A stretch of 64,000 nt of DNA from Photobacterium lutimaris. Lineage in GTDB: Bacteria; Pseudomonadota; Gammaproteobacteria; Enterobacterales; Vibrionaceae. Every line of letters starts with the position of its first letter. The first letter of the stretch is position 1. Where the stretch lies: contig NZ_PYMH01000001.1 in NCBI RefSeq assembly GCF_003025555.1, forward strand, positions 868,001 through 932,000, written 5' to 3'. Below the pieces are notes generated by a model. That model ran no database searches, had not been told where the DNA came from, and saw only the letters and a program-made list of their open reading frames with translations. Positions 44,107 to 52,900 of this stretch are shown piece after piece. Both the position numbers and the translations under genes were made by a program.

Positions 44107-46179
44107 ATGAAACTACACCCTTTGTTTATAGCATGTGGCGGCCTTCTTTGTGCTCAATCTGTGGCAGCGGCTCAGCAGCACCCGCATGAACACATTAACT
44201 CAGAAGCCTTGAGAAGCGTTAGGGGTAACTTAGCTACCGAGCATACAATCAAAGCGAATCAAGATTTTGCGAAAGGGTTGAACTTCAATGATGTAGAAGT
44301 GTTTAGAAATAATGACAGGGGTCTTATTGTCGAGCTAGACGAAACGACCTCAACGCCTCTTCGTTATCGTTTTTCAGGGCTACACCAAGGCGAATCGGTT
44401 GCGCACTTATCTCCTGATTCCGTTAACCCTTCTTTATGGCGACAAGCTCAAGCAAATTTTTCTGCTAATGGTCTATACAAAGTTAAAGACGACATTTATC
44501 AGGTTCGCGGCGTCGACCTATCATCAGCAACTTTCATTCGCTCGAAGAGTGGGTGGATTGTTTATGACGTACTTATGCAAGATAAGCCTATGGTTCTCGC
44601 TCTTGATTTTTTCTTGAGCAATGTTCCAGACGGTGGCGATCTTCCAATTGTCGCAATGATTTACTCTCACTCCCATGCTGACCACTTTGGGGGCTCTAGA
44701 GCCGTTTTAGAGCGATTCCCAGATGTTAAAGTGTATGCGCCTCATAATTTCATTAAAGAAACCATAGATGAAAACGTGCTAGCGGGTAATGCAATGTCCC
44801 GTCGAGCTGGTTACCAATACGGAGCAACGCTAGGAGCTTCGGCTCAAGGTGTCGTTGATGCTGCACTAGCTAACGGCTATTCAGTTGGTGAAGGTTACCA
44901 AGTCACCATGGTTCCCCCTCATGAAACATTACCTTCTGGTGAATCGGAAAAATTCCATGAACGTGTAATTGATGGTGTTCAGTTTGTATTTATGGATACC
45001 GCAGGAACAGAAGCGCCTTCTGGAAACGTGGCATACTTACCAGCTCATAACACTCTATGGACCGGTGAAATGGTTTACCAAGGGATGCATAACATCTACA
45101 CGCTGCGTGGCGCTAAGGTTCGTGATGCGCTTAAGTGGTCAAAAGACATTAACGAAATGATCCACGCTTGGGGGGGTGAAGTTGCTTACTTAATGGGATC
45201 TCACTCAGCGCCTATTTGGGGCAACGAGAATATTGTTGAGTACCTAAAGCTGCAGCGTGATAACTATGGCTTTGTTCATAACCAAACGTTACGCTTAGCG
45301 AATAACGGAATGGGTATTCAAGACATAGGCGCTACAATTAATGATGAGCTTCCAGCGTCTCTTCGTGAAGTGTGGCACACTAATGGCTATCACGGTACTT
45401 ACTCACACAATGCAAGAGCCGTTTACAACATGTACTTGGGTTACTTTGATATGAACCCTGCAAACCTTAACCCTCTACCAGTACAGGAAGAATCAGAGCT
45501 ATTTACTGAAGCATTTGGTGGCTGTAAGAAGGCAACAGAGTTTGCAAAGGCTAAGTTTGATGAAGGTCACTACCGCTTTGTGTCTTCAATGATGGACAAA
45601 GTTGTCAGAACGTGTCCAGAGGATAAAGCCGCTAGACGACTACTTGCTAACTCTTTCGAGCAGCAAGGCTATCAGGCAGAGGGGGCTGGCTGGCGTAATG
45701 TGTTCTTAACTGGCGCTCAAGAACTAAGAGTCGGCACTATGTCGGGTACTGCTAAATCCGCATCTCCTGATCTCATTTCTCAAATGACGGTTTCTAACCT
45801 TCTAGATTACTTAGCAGTTAGAGTTGTAGCCAAAGAAGCAGAAGGTAAAGATTTTACTATAGCTATACACTTACCTGATATCGAAGAGAATCATCTGTTA
45901 GAGCTATCACATGGTAACTTGAGCAACATAATGGTAAACAACAAGCCAGAGGCTGGTACTCAGCTTACAATCAAAAAAGGCGATATCGTGGCCGTCCAGC
46001 TAGGCGAAGTTACTTTTGATGAACTATTAAGTTCGGGTAAAGCGACTCTATCAGGCGATAAGTCAGCACTAAAAACCCTAACAGATATCATGGTTAATTT
46101 TGATGACAGTTTTGAGATTGTACCAAGACCAGGTGTAGGTCAAACGGTTGATGCTCATTTCTACAAACCGCTGAAATAA
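44107..46179 (+). CDS. Exported alkylsulfatase (SdsA1/YjcS-like, metallo-beta-lactamase fold)
   Basis: A 690-residue protein with a signal peptide (residues 1-21). A metallo-beta-lactamase domain holds the zinc motif SHSHADHFGG (His188, His190, Asp192, His193); further ligands lie in MDTAGTEAPSGN and GSHSAPIWG. An alkylsulfatase dimerisation domain (HNARAVYNMYLGYFDMNPANLNPLP onward) and a C-terminal SCP2-like lipid-binding domain (about 560-690) follow. The family cleaves long-chain alkyl sulfates such as SDS to alcohol and sulfate in the periplasm. Single gene with its own terminator. Confidence 0.92.
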   Translation: MKLHPLFIACGGLLCAQSVAAAQQHPHEHINSEALRSVRGNLATEHTIKANQDFAKGLNFNDVEVFRNNDRGLIVELDETTSTPLRYRFSGLHQGESVAHLSPDSVNPSLWRQAQANFSANGLYKVKDDIYQVRGVDLSSATFIRSKSGWIVYDVLMQDKPMVLALDFFLSNVPDGGDLPIVAMIYSHSHADHFGGSRAVLERFPDVKVYAPHNFIKETIDENVLAGNAMSRRAGYQYGATLGASAQGVVDAALANGYSVGEGYQVTMVPPHETLPSGESEKFHERVIDGVQFVFMDTAGTEAPSGNVAYLPAHNTLWTGEMVYQGMHNIYTLRGAKVRDALKWSKDINEMIHAWGGEVAYLMGSHSAPIWGNENIVEYLKLQRDNYGFVHNQTLRLANNGMGIQDIGATINDELPASLREVWHTNGYHGTYSHNARAVYNMYLGYFDMNPANLNPLPVQEESELFTEAFGGCKKATEFAKAKFDEGHYRFVSSMMDKVVRTCPEDKAARRLLANSFEQQGYQAEGAGWRNVFLTGAQELRVGTMSGTAKSASPDLISQMTVSNLLDYLAVRVVAKEAEGKDFTIAIHLPDIEENHLLELSHGNLSNIMVNNKPEAGTQLTIKKGDIVAVQLGEVTFDELLSSGKATLSGDKSALKTLTDIMVNFDDSFEIVPRPGVGQTVDAHFYKPLK

Positions 46180-46198
46180 CAAATCTGTCTCGCAGTCT

Positions 46199-46227
46199 AA
46201 AAGCCCTCTCTTAGTGAGGGCTTTTCT
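46199..46227 (+). terminator. Rho-independent terminator of the alkylsulfatase gene
   Basis: AAAAGCCCTC and GAGGGCTTTT form a strong stem around a short loop, 20 bases after the stop. Confidence 0.85.
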
Positions 46228-46438
46228 ATATATTAGCGCCGGAGTTACTTCTTCGGTATGAAACTATTAAGGTAGCAAACACTATGAGCGAGAAAGCATG
46301 AAAAATACAAAGGGCTTTGAAATCATAAAAATACTTCATCGTATCAAGCAGAAAGTCGATTAGTTGAAGACCGAGAATTCTGCTTTAATAGCACCATAGA
46401 TAAGTCAAACTAAATTGTTAATAAACAAGGTGTTATAA

Positions 46439-46591
46439 ATGTTTTCAATAGACGATCGTGTAGTAGCGACTAAAGGTGTCGATCTTGGTGAGATGGTTGT
46501 TGCTGGCCTAAGCAGTGGCGGCTTTTGGGTTCACGTTAAAGTCGATGGTATTGCACTGACTTACCCTGCTCGTGATCTTAAGAAAGCATAA
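46439..46591 (+). CDS. Small 50-residue beta-rich protein, unknown
   Basis: A short gene: MFSIDDRVVATKGVDLGEMV continuing to HVKVDGIALTYPARDLKKA. AAGGTG precedes the ATG by about 7 bases and a strong terminator follows, so it forms a complete single-gene unit. The alternating hydrophobic pattern and DDRVVATKG opening suggest a small SH3/KOW-like barrel that might bind nucleic acid or protein, which is inference. Confidence 0.65.
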   Translation: MFSIDDRVVATKGVDLGEMVVAGLSSGGFWVHVKVDGIALTYPARDLKKA

Positions 46592-46614
46592 TTGTTGCTC
46601 TCCAATATGCCATT

Positions 46615-46638
46615 AAGGTAGCCTCGGCTACCTTTTTT
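46615..46638 (+). terminator. Strong Rho-independent terminator
   Basis: AAGGTAGCC-TC-GGCTACCTT followed by TTTT, 23 bases after the 50-residue gene. Confidence 0.88.
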
Positions 46639-46738
46639 CGTTCCTGATGTTACAAACTATACTTCTTCTAGGCCACTATACTGTGTCAGCGAGAAGCACT
46701 CTATACTTATGCATTGTGCCTTTCATTTGGAGAAGCTT

Positions 46739-47095
46739 ATGACCATTACTTATCATCCGGACTCCGATTTAGACGACGCAAAGATCAAACTACTTCACGA
46801 CGAACTTCTCGATAAACGTCAACACTTCCGTGATGAAATCACCAAACTCAGCCACCTCATCGCTAAAAAAGAAGATTGCTCGGTTACCGATGTTGCCGAA
46901 GCCGCTAACATGCGCGAAGAGGCCGACAGAGCAATGGGCCTTGTGGACCAGTATACTGAAACGCTAGCTCAAATTGAAAAGGCCCTATCTCACATGGAAC
47001 ATGGTACTTATGGGGTAAGCGACAAAACCGGTAACCCAATTCCCTTCGAACGCTTGAAAATCATTCCTTGGACTTCCACATGTACAGATGACTAA
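46739..47095 (+). CDS. DksA/TraR-like protein without an intact zinc finger
   Basis: A 118-residue protein with a DksA-like layout: a coiled-coil (LLHDELLDKRQHFRDEITKL; EAANMREEADRAMGLVDQY) and a C-terminal LAQIEKALSHMEHGTYGVSDKTGNPIPFERLKIIP. Where DksA has CxxCG the sequence reads SDKTG, and only one Cys of the second pair remains (TSTCTDD). It should thus fold without zinc. DksA-family proteins enter the RNA polymerase secondary channel. An acidic tip typical of DksA is partly present (KKEDCSVTD). GGAG lies 8 bases before the ATG. Confidence 0.8.
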   Translation: MTITYHPDSDLDDAKIKLLHDELLDKRQHFRDEITKLSHLIAKKEDCSVTDVAEAANMREEADRAMGLVDQYTETLAQIEKALSHMEHGTYGVSDKTGNPIPFERLKIIPWTSTCTDD

Positions 47096-47115
47096 AACTT
47101 ATCATTGAGACCATT

Positions 47116-47577
47116 CTACACTTGCAGGCTATCCGTGGGTATTCGTAGCAATGACGATGGTGTTTCAAGAATGAAGTACTGCCAGACATGCTGATAAAAT
47201 TTCCGCTGATTAGGATATGGAACGAGACGGATTGCCTCTTCCAATGAACACCAACAGTGATCTGTATGCTCTTGATTAAGCGCTACATTTGCCTCTGAGT
47301 CACAAAAAGCGACAAAGCCCGTAGCAATGAAAATTTGGTCAGCTTGTGGGTAATAAAACTGCTGCAAATAATCGGCATGATATAACTGAGTTACTGGCAG
47401 GCGTGTTTCTTCCTTGAGTTCACGAAGGAATGCTTGCCATGCCTGCTCACCCTGCTCTATCTTGCCTGCGACATTGCACCAGTACCCTTCATTGGTTCTT
47501 TTTAGCAGTAACATTTTAAATTGTTGTTCTTGCTTTGTTAAAACAACACCAGATACTAGGCTTGTATTAAGCTTCAT
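47116..47577 (-). CDS. NUDIX hydrolase
   Basis: A 153-residue NUDIX protein. The box GKIEQGEQAWQAFLRELKEE (G-x5-E-x7-RE-x2-EE) is complete except that the last Gly is replaced (ETRL). It hydrolyses a nucleoside diphosphate linked to another group; dATP- or sugar-nucleotide-type substrates are possible but not determined. Starts at 47577 or 47580 (adjacent ATGs) follow a run of G that serves as ribosome-binding site. It converges with the DksA-like gene. Confidence 0.88.
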   Translation of the reverse strand: MKLNTSLVSGVVLTKQEQQFKMLLLKRTNEGYWCNVAGKIEQGEQAWQAFLRELKEETRLPVTQLYHADYLQQFYYPQADQIFIATGFVAFCDSEANVALNQEHTDHCWCSLEEAIRLVPYPNQRKFYQHVWQYFILETPSSLLRIPTDSLQV

Positions 47578-47598
47578 CATCCCCCCCACTAGAAACAA

Positions 47599-47928
47599 TC
47601 AGCAACAGTTATAACGCTTTGTTTACCATGTACCGCATCAATACAAGGCATAGAAACGTTAAACATCGCTGTACATCATACTGATTATATGAACAATAAT
47701 ATGAATATATTCTACCCAGTACATTCAAAACAAAAGCATTATCTAGCTATCATTTTTTTGTCGATTCAAATGACTTTGTCAACATCACTTTGCAACACAA
47801 TCTCTCTTTTATATAGAAAACCACGATACCTCAATAGTATATGCACAAGGTTCATGATAATGTGTTAATGTAACAAATAAAAACAAACATATAACATTTA
47901 GTCGAATTGTCATTGTTAGGGGTAAGAT
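47599..47928. other. AT-rich divergent promoter region
   Basis: About 330 AT-rich bases between the NUDIX gene and the sigma-factor gene, presumably holding both promoters. No specific operator was recognised; the sigma gene is preceded by TAGGGGTAAG. Confidence 0.4.
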
Positions 47929-48804
47929 ATGGATATCAAATCACAAGAAATAAATGGTTTCGATGCTGATGTTATTCATCTGTATCTGCAAGAAATCGCT
48001 CATAAATCGTTACTCACCAAAGAAGAAGAAGTCCTCTACAGCCGGAAGTGCTTACGAGGCGATAAATTTGCGAAGGCAACGATGATTGAAAGTAACTTGC
48101 GTCTGGTAGTCAGTATTGCCAAAAAGTACCGTAACAGTGGCATGTCTCTGAGTGACTTAATCGATGAAGGTAATATTGGTTTAATGACCGCTGTTGAAAA
48201 ATTCGACCCTGAGCGTGGATTCAGATTTTCAACCTACGCAACATGGTGGATTAAACAAACTATTGAGCGTTCTATCCATAATCAAGCACGTACTATTAGG
48301 CTGCCGGTGCACGTATCAAAAGAGATAAACACCATTCTAAGAACACACAAACAGTTAATGAAAACCACAAATCAAGAGCCAAGTCAGGAAGACATCGCAG
48401 CAAAATTAGAGCGCTCAGTTGAAGATATCTCAAATGTTCTTGCTTATGATGCACCGGTTGTATCTATTGATCAGCAGATCTCAGACGACTCAGGATCACA
48501 AACTATTTCAGCATTTATCGCAGACAATGGTGGTGAAAAGCCAGAGAACGAGCTCGACCGCCAAGATATCAGCAAGTTAGCGATTAATATGCTCGAAAGT
48601 CTAAATGCAAGAGACCGCGAAATTCTATGTCGTCGATTTGGTCTATTAGGATATGAAGCTCAAACGCTTCAACAAGTTGCCGATGAAGTTGGCCTAACCC
48701 GTGAACGTATTCGCCAATTGCAGGTAAGCTCGTTGAAAAAGCTGAAGAATACCTTGAGTCGTGAAAATTACGATCTTGAATTGCTTTTTGCTGAAACTGC
48801 ATAA
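47929..48804 (+). CDS. RpoS-like alternative sigma factor (RpoQ/RpoX-type)
   Basis: A 291-residue group 2 sigma-70 factor. Region 1.2 is DVIHLYLQEIAHKSLLTKEEEVLYSRK, region 2 is SNLRLVVSIAKKYRNSGMSL and KFDPERGFRFSTYATWWIKQ, region 3 is RTIRLPVHVSKEIN, and region 4 is DREILCRRFGLLGYE with TLQQVADEVGLTRERIRQLQ. It is shorter than RpoS (about 330) and diverged from it, so it is a second RpoS-like sigma, as described in some vibrios (RpoQ in Aliivibrio, RpoX in V. alginolyticus). Which of these it matches is not decided. Confidence 0.88.
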   Translation: MDIKSQEINGFDADVIHLYLQEIAHKSLLTKEEEVLYSRKCLRGDKFAKATMIESNLRLVVSIAKKYRNSGMSLSDLIDEGNIGLMTAVEKFDPERGFRFSTYATWWIKQTIERSIHNQARTIRLPVHVSKEINTILRTHKQLMKTTNQEPSQEDIAAKLERSVEDISNVLAYDAPVVSIDQQISDDSGSQTISAFIADNGGEKPENELDRQDISKLAINMLESLNARDREILCRRFGLLGYEAQTLQQVADEVGLTRERIRQLQVSSLKKLKNTLSRENYDLELLFAETA

Positions 48805-48824
48805 ATTATTTATGATCATATCGC

Positions 48825-48849
48825 TAAGCCCTTCCTCCTGGAGGGCTTA
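48825..48849 (+). terminator. Hairpin after the sigma-factor gene
   Basis: TAAGCCCT (48825-48832) pairs with AGGGCTTA (48842-48849), 21 bases after the stop. The T-run is weak (GTCGTTTT). Confidence 0.6.
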
Positions 48850-48980
48850 GTCGTTTTATGTAACTTTTATACCCATCATTTCATTTTTATTTGATGGGCG
48901 CCCAAACCATGCGGACCTCGTGTATCAACCACATTAAATTGTATTTACATTGACTTCTGTGCCAAATCAGGAGTCTCAAC

Positions 48981-49208
48981 ATGTTAAATCGCCCCACACA
49001 AATATCACTTCTCGCTATATTTATTATTTTGTTTACCGCGGTAACACATGCCGCCCCCAGTACAAAGAAAGAGAAATGTGAAAAAATTAATGACAAGATA
49101 ACCAAGATACAGGAGAAAATGCGCTACGGTTATACCGTAAAACAAGGTGTAAAATACCATAAGCAATTGAATAAACTCTATAAAAAGCAATTTGAGGCTT
49201 GCTTTTAA
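48981..49208 (+). CDS. Small exported lysine-rich protein, unknown
   Basis: A 75-residue protein with a signal peptide (cleavage after THA, about residue 24). The mature part of about 50 residues is highly basic and helical, with one Cys near each end (KEKCEKIND and FEACF) that could form a disulfide. AGGAG lies 8 bases before the ATG. Not recognised. It lies downstream of the sigma factor and upstream of the YceB-like gene on the same strand. Confidence 0.6.
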   Translation: MLNRPTQISLLAIFIILFTAVTHAAPSTKKEKCEKINDKITKIQEKMRYGYTVKQGVKYHKQLNKLYKKQFEACF

Positions 49209-49308
49209 ATAGCCATTTTTATAACAAGCGGTCTCGTATGTGAGCCGTAGGAATGCTCTGGCTCTGATAATCTTTAGAGATAGTTATTATTTGCCTGAGG
49301 CGCTCATT

Positions 49309-49845
49309 TTGAAAATATTTTATGCCCTATGTATTACATTTATTTTATCTTCGTGTGCTAGTTACAGTGTCACCGAACAAGATATACAAAAATATCTTGA
49401 TGATAGAAGCGGCTTTGAAAGAACGGTGGGGATCAAAGGGCTGGCACATGCGAATATAAAATTCGAGAATGTCAAAATTGGTATTGGTCGGGTAGCCAAT
49501 GACCGGATTAACTTGGATGCAGATTCAAATGCCCTGATCTCAGTACAGGGGCAAAGCCCACAACAGCTACAGATAAAAGTGAACTTCAGTGCCGTGCCCT
49601 ACTACGATAAAGAAGAAGGAGCTATCTTCCTTAATGACCTAAACGTTGAAGATATCGAAATCCAGCCAAGCGCACTAAACTTGCCAAGTAAACAACTATT
49701 GTCACCGATAATTGAAATGGTTGGTCAATATTTATTAACAAGGCCGGTATATCGCTTGAGTGATCAAGACTTCAAACAGTCTATGTTGAAAACGGCAAGA
49801 CCAGAACTTCTAATTAAAAACCATGAGCTTGTTATCCAAATCTAA
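49309..49845 (+). CDS. YceB-like lipoprotein (DUF1439)
   Basis: A 178-residue lipoprotein. Starting at TTG 49309, with GAGG 8 bases upstream, gives the signal KIFYALCITFILSSCASYS with lipobox LSSC. The frame is open upstream to 49240 but that part is not signal-like. The mature part resembles E. coli YceB: YSVTEQDIQKYLDDRSGFER, KVNFSAVPYYDKEEGAIFLND and ELLIKNHELVIQI. Its function is not established. Confidence 0.8.
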   Translation: MKIFYALCITFILSSCASYSVTEQDIQKYLDDRSGFERTVGIKGLAHANIKFENVKIGIGRVANDRINLDADSNALISVQGQSPQQLQIKVNFSAVPYYDKEEGAIFLNDLNVEDIEIQPSALNLPSKQLLSPIIEMVGQYLLTRPVYRLSDQDFKQSMLKTARPELLIKNHELVIQI

Positions 49846-49886
49846 CTCGGATCAGAGAGCATCGCTAACAATTGAAGCTGATGCCC

Positions 49887-50192
49887 TCAACTACGGGGCC
49901 TCGCCCCTTTAGATTGCTCTAGGAAATTTGTTCCAGCTGCTTCATCAATGATATGAATTGCCCTTTCCGTTTCAAACGCTTTACGCATTGCTTCCGCAGC
50001 ATAATTTTTGATTGTTGCTTCATGCGAGCTAACAAACACAAAGATAAATAAGCCTAGACCGAATATTGCGGCAAGTATTGCTATGGTGGTTCTTTGTACA
50101 ATACGCTTCTCAGCTTCTCGCAATTCCCTTTCAAGTATTTCAAGGACATCATAATTCGTAAGGTTTGGCCTTATTTTTCTCTGATTTTTCAT
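49887..50192 (-). CDS. Small bitopic membrane protein, unknown
   Basis: A 101-residue protein: a charged helical N-terminus (YDVLEILERELREAEKRIVQ), one strong membrane helix (TIAILAAIFGLGLFIFVFVSS, about residues 36-57), then a helical tail. The layout suggests a cytoplasmic coiled-coil with a membrane anchor. No family recognised. Confidence 0.55.
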   Translation of the reverse strand: MKNQRKIRPNLTNYDVLEILERELREAEKRIVQRTTIAILAAIFGLGLFIFVFVSSHEATIKNYAAEAMRKAFETERAIHIIDEAAGTNFLEQSKGARPRS

Positions 50193-50394
50193 ATATTTAT
50201 TTTGACCAATAAGGTGCAGTTAATTTGAAGCTACTTTAGCAATCTATTCTTAACTTTACCTTAATCAACGTAATACATTGCTATAGCACATTGTTTTATT
50301 AAAGATTTGATTATTCCATCTACAAATTAATAGTTATAGTGCGCTAGATTTCAAAAAAACACAGCCCGTAGACTGTGTTCGTAATAACTCACGG

Positions 50395-51540
50395 TCAAAT
50401 TATCAACTGATACCCTATAAATAGAAGGATTAAAACCCAAACAGGTATATTCCGATACTTCAGCAGATAGAAACCGATTAACACTGCAACGACATCAAAG
50501 ATCGACCCAATCGAGGTTGAGATAACCGGTTTGATAAACGCGCTCCCAAGCAGACCTACGACACAAGCATTCACCAATAGAATCGATTCCTGCAGACGTT
50601 GATGTTTAAACAAAGCCCCCCAGGCAGGCAAGAAAGCAAACAATAATAAACTACCCGGCAAAAATACCGCGACTGTCGCAAGCAGGCTTCCCATCACTGG
50701 ATTATCAACGATTGCAGATGCGCCCAAATAACTCGCCATGGTAAACATTGGGCCAGGTACTAATTGCGCAGATGCATAAGCACTTAGAAAAGTGTCCGAT
50801 TCCACCATCCCTTCCATCATCGGCTCAAGTAAAGGAAGCACAACGTGTCCTCCACCAAATACGAAGCTGCCGGCTTGATAGAATACATTGAAGAGAGTTA
50901 ATAATTCGGACTGGCCAGCAATCAGTGGTAACCCAATCAGCAAAATAGCAAACACCGCAAGAATACCAAGATTTGGCTTTATAACGGGTTGGCTGGCCAT
51001 GGCTAGATTACGGTGCTTTTGCGAAGAAAGAATAAAACCCAAACAAGCCGCAAGTAAGATCGGAACAATTTGACCTAGCAAGCCTGACGTCACAAACACA
51101 CTCAACGCTGTCGCAACAGCAACCACTGCTGTCAGTTTACTGGTAATATTTTTTTTGACCATCCCCCACATTGCATCAGCAACAACAACGACAGCCAACA
51201 ATTTTGCCGCCTGAATAACTGTGTCGATAAGAGCCACATCATTGTATTGCTGGTTACCGATAGCCAAAAAAGTCAGCAACAAGAAAGAGGGGAAAGTAAA
51301 ACCGACGAATGCCGCAACGGCACCTAAATACCCTGCTTTCTTAAAACCAATGTACATGCCAAGCTGGCTGCTGGCTGGGCCAGGTAAAAACTGACATAAC
51401 GCAACGGCATGAGTGAAGTCTTGATCGGTAAGCCACTTCTTGTTCTGTACGAACTCACGCTGGAAATAACCGATATGGGCAGCAGGACCACCGAAACTAT
51501 AAAGACCTAGCAGAAAAAACTGCCACATAACTTTGAACAT
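50395..51540 (-). CDS. chrA: ChrA-family chromate transporter (two-domain)
   Basis: A 381-residue CHR-family protein with two homologous halves. The first has FLLGLYSFGGPAAHIGYFQREF and CQFLPGPASSQLGMYIG; the second has AGSFVFGGGHVVLPLLEP and SAQLVPGPMFTMASYLG. The paired GGP/GGGH and PGP motifs are the CHR signature. It exports chromate, or possibly another anion, from the cytoplasm. AGGAGG four bases before the ATG at 51540 fixes the start. A divergent LysR gene probably regulates it. Confidence 0.92.
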   Translation of the reverse strand: MFKVMWQFFLLGLYSFGGPAAHIGYFQREFVQNKKWLTDQDFTHAVALCQFLPGPASSQLGMYIGFKKAGYLGAVAAFVGFTFPSFLLLTFLAIGNQQYNDVALIDTVIQAAKLLAVVVVADAMWGMVKKNITSKLTAVVAVATALSVFVTSGLLGQIVPILLAACLGFILSSQKHRNLAMASQPVIKPNLGILAVFAILLIGLPLIAGQSELLTLFNVFYQAGSFVFGGGHVVLPLLEPMMEGMVESDTFLSAYASAQLVPGPMFTMASYLGASAIVDNPVMGSLLATVAVFLPGSLLLFAFLPAWGALFKHQRLQESILLVNACVVGLLGSAFIKPVISTSIGSIFDVVAVLIGFYLLKYRNIPVWVLILLFIGYQLII

Positions 51541-51866
51541 AAAACCTCCTAATGAGGCCACGATACTATCGTCAGATTGGCAATTAATAAAATCGTTCTA
51601 TTTAATCCCCTCCATCAATTGAATTAATTATACAGTTGAATATTCAGACGATAGCACTATTGCTAACCCGCATACCCATATCTCAAATCGTTTACCACTG
51701 CTTACCATTGTCCACACTGGTAAACAATAAGCGCTAACCTATGATTTAAAAGGCTTTTTAAATTTATGTTTTCACTCATTTCCGGCTCTGCGACTTTCCC
51801 CAGCTTGGTGAGCGATTCACAAGCTTTCTCCCGCATTCTGTTCAGTGGTATAATTCCTTCGTTAAC
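51541..51866. other. Divergent promoter region chrA / lysR with an inverted repeat
   Basis: A 326-base gap. CTATCGTC (51565-51572) and GACGATAG (51647-51654) form an 8-base inverted repeat 74 bases apart, close to chrA, a possible regulator target. The remainder toward lysR shows nothing further. Confidence 0.4.
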
Positions 51867-52811
51867 ATGAAGTTGGTCTTAGCTATGCTTGAAAATCTGC
51901 AACAAATGGTGATCCTTGCGACTGTCGGCCATGAACAAAATTTCACACGGGCAGCGGAGCGCCTTGGAATATCGAAATCTCAGGTCAGCAAACAAATTCG
52001 CTTTTTGGAAGAGCGACTTGGCTGTCAGCTTGTACAGCGAAGTACCCGTACGGTCGCTTTAACAGAAATAGGCCTTCAATACGCGGAATATGGTCAACAG
52101 CTTCTTGATACCGTCAACGAAGCTGAAGCGCTTGTTGCAGGTTACCGTAATGAAATTAAGGGTGTGTTACGCATTGGCATTGCACAGTCTTTCGGTAATT
52201 CCCATATCACCTCTGCACTGGCTGAGTTTCAAAAAGAACACCCAGGGTTGGAATTAGAGGTTAGCTTGTTTGACCACCGCCCTAACCTTCTTGAGGAAGG
52301 TTTTGATTGCTGGGTAGCTATCCACGAACACCCACCAGAAGGCATGGTTGCCCGTCGACTAGCAGACTGCCATTTTGCGGTTGTCGCGTCACCGGACTAC
52401 ATCCAAGAGCATGGCACGCCCAAGGTTCCTGGAGAATTACGCCAACACAACTGCATTACCTACCAGAGCCGTGAGAGAAAATATACAAACTGGGAATTCA
52501 CCAAAGACGGTGTGAGACAAGCCATTCGTGCGCGTGGTAATTATCGTATAGATAATGCACCCGCTGTTCTTGATGCTGCGTTGTCTGGCTTGGGTATCGC
52601 ATACCTGGCGACCTATCTCATTACTGATGAGCTTGAAACGGGCAAATTGATACAGCTTCTTCCTGAGTGGAAAGCAGACGTAGAGCTACCGATTTATGCC
52701 GTCTATCCACGTCGTAAATACCTCGCGCCTAAAGTTCGTTCGTTCATCGATTTCATGGCTGAACGTATGTCTGTTCCGCCCTATCGAACACCTAACCCTG
52801 CTGCACGTTGA
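51867..52811 (+). CDS. LysR-family regulator, CrgA-like, divergent from chrA
   Basis: A 314-residue LysR protein with the DNA-binding domain at about residues 8-66 (LENLQQMVILATVGHEQNFT; GISKSQVSKQIRFLEERLGC). The effector domain has the YQSRERKYTNWEF and GIAYLATYLITDEL segments of the CrgA/AaeR-like group. An alternative start at ATG 51885 would open with MLENLQQM. Divergent orientation to chrA suggests control of that gene. Confidence 0.88.
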   Translation: MKLVLAMLENLQQMVILATVGHEQNFTRAAERLGISKSQVSKQIRFLEERLGCQLVQRSTRTVALTEIGLQYAEYGQQLLDTVNEAEALVAGYRNEIKGVLRIGIAQSFGNSHITSALAEFQKEHPGLELEVSLFDHRPNLLEEGFDCWVAIHEHPPEGMVARRLADCHFAVVASPDYIQEHGTPKVPGELRQHNCITYQSRERKYTNWEFTKDGVRQAIRARGNYRIDNAPAVLDAALSGLGIAYLATYLITDELETGKLIQLLPEWKADVELPIYAVYPRRKYLAPKVRSFIDFMAERMSVPPYRTPNPAAR

Positions 52812-52900
52812 TCTACCTCGATATCTTATTTTCGCAGTTGTGATTCATTACAGATCAGCTAAACCTAACATATATGACTTCATAATTAGGTTTAGTTGGT

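Noticed and set aside
46298..46363. 21-codon frame after the alkylsulfatase
   Set aside because: Very short, no convincing ribosome-binding site and no terminator of its own.
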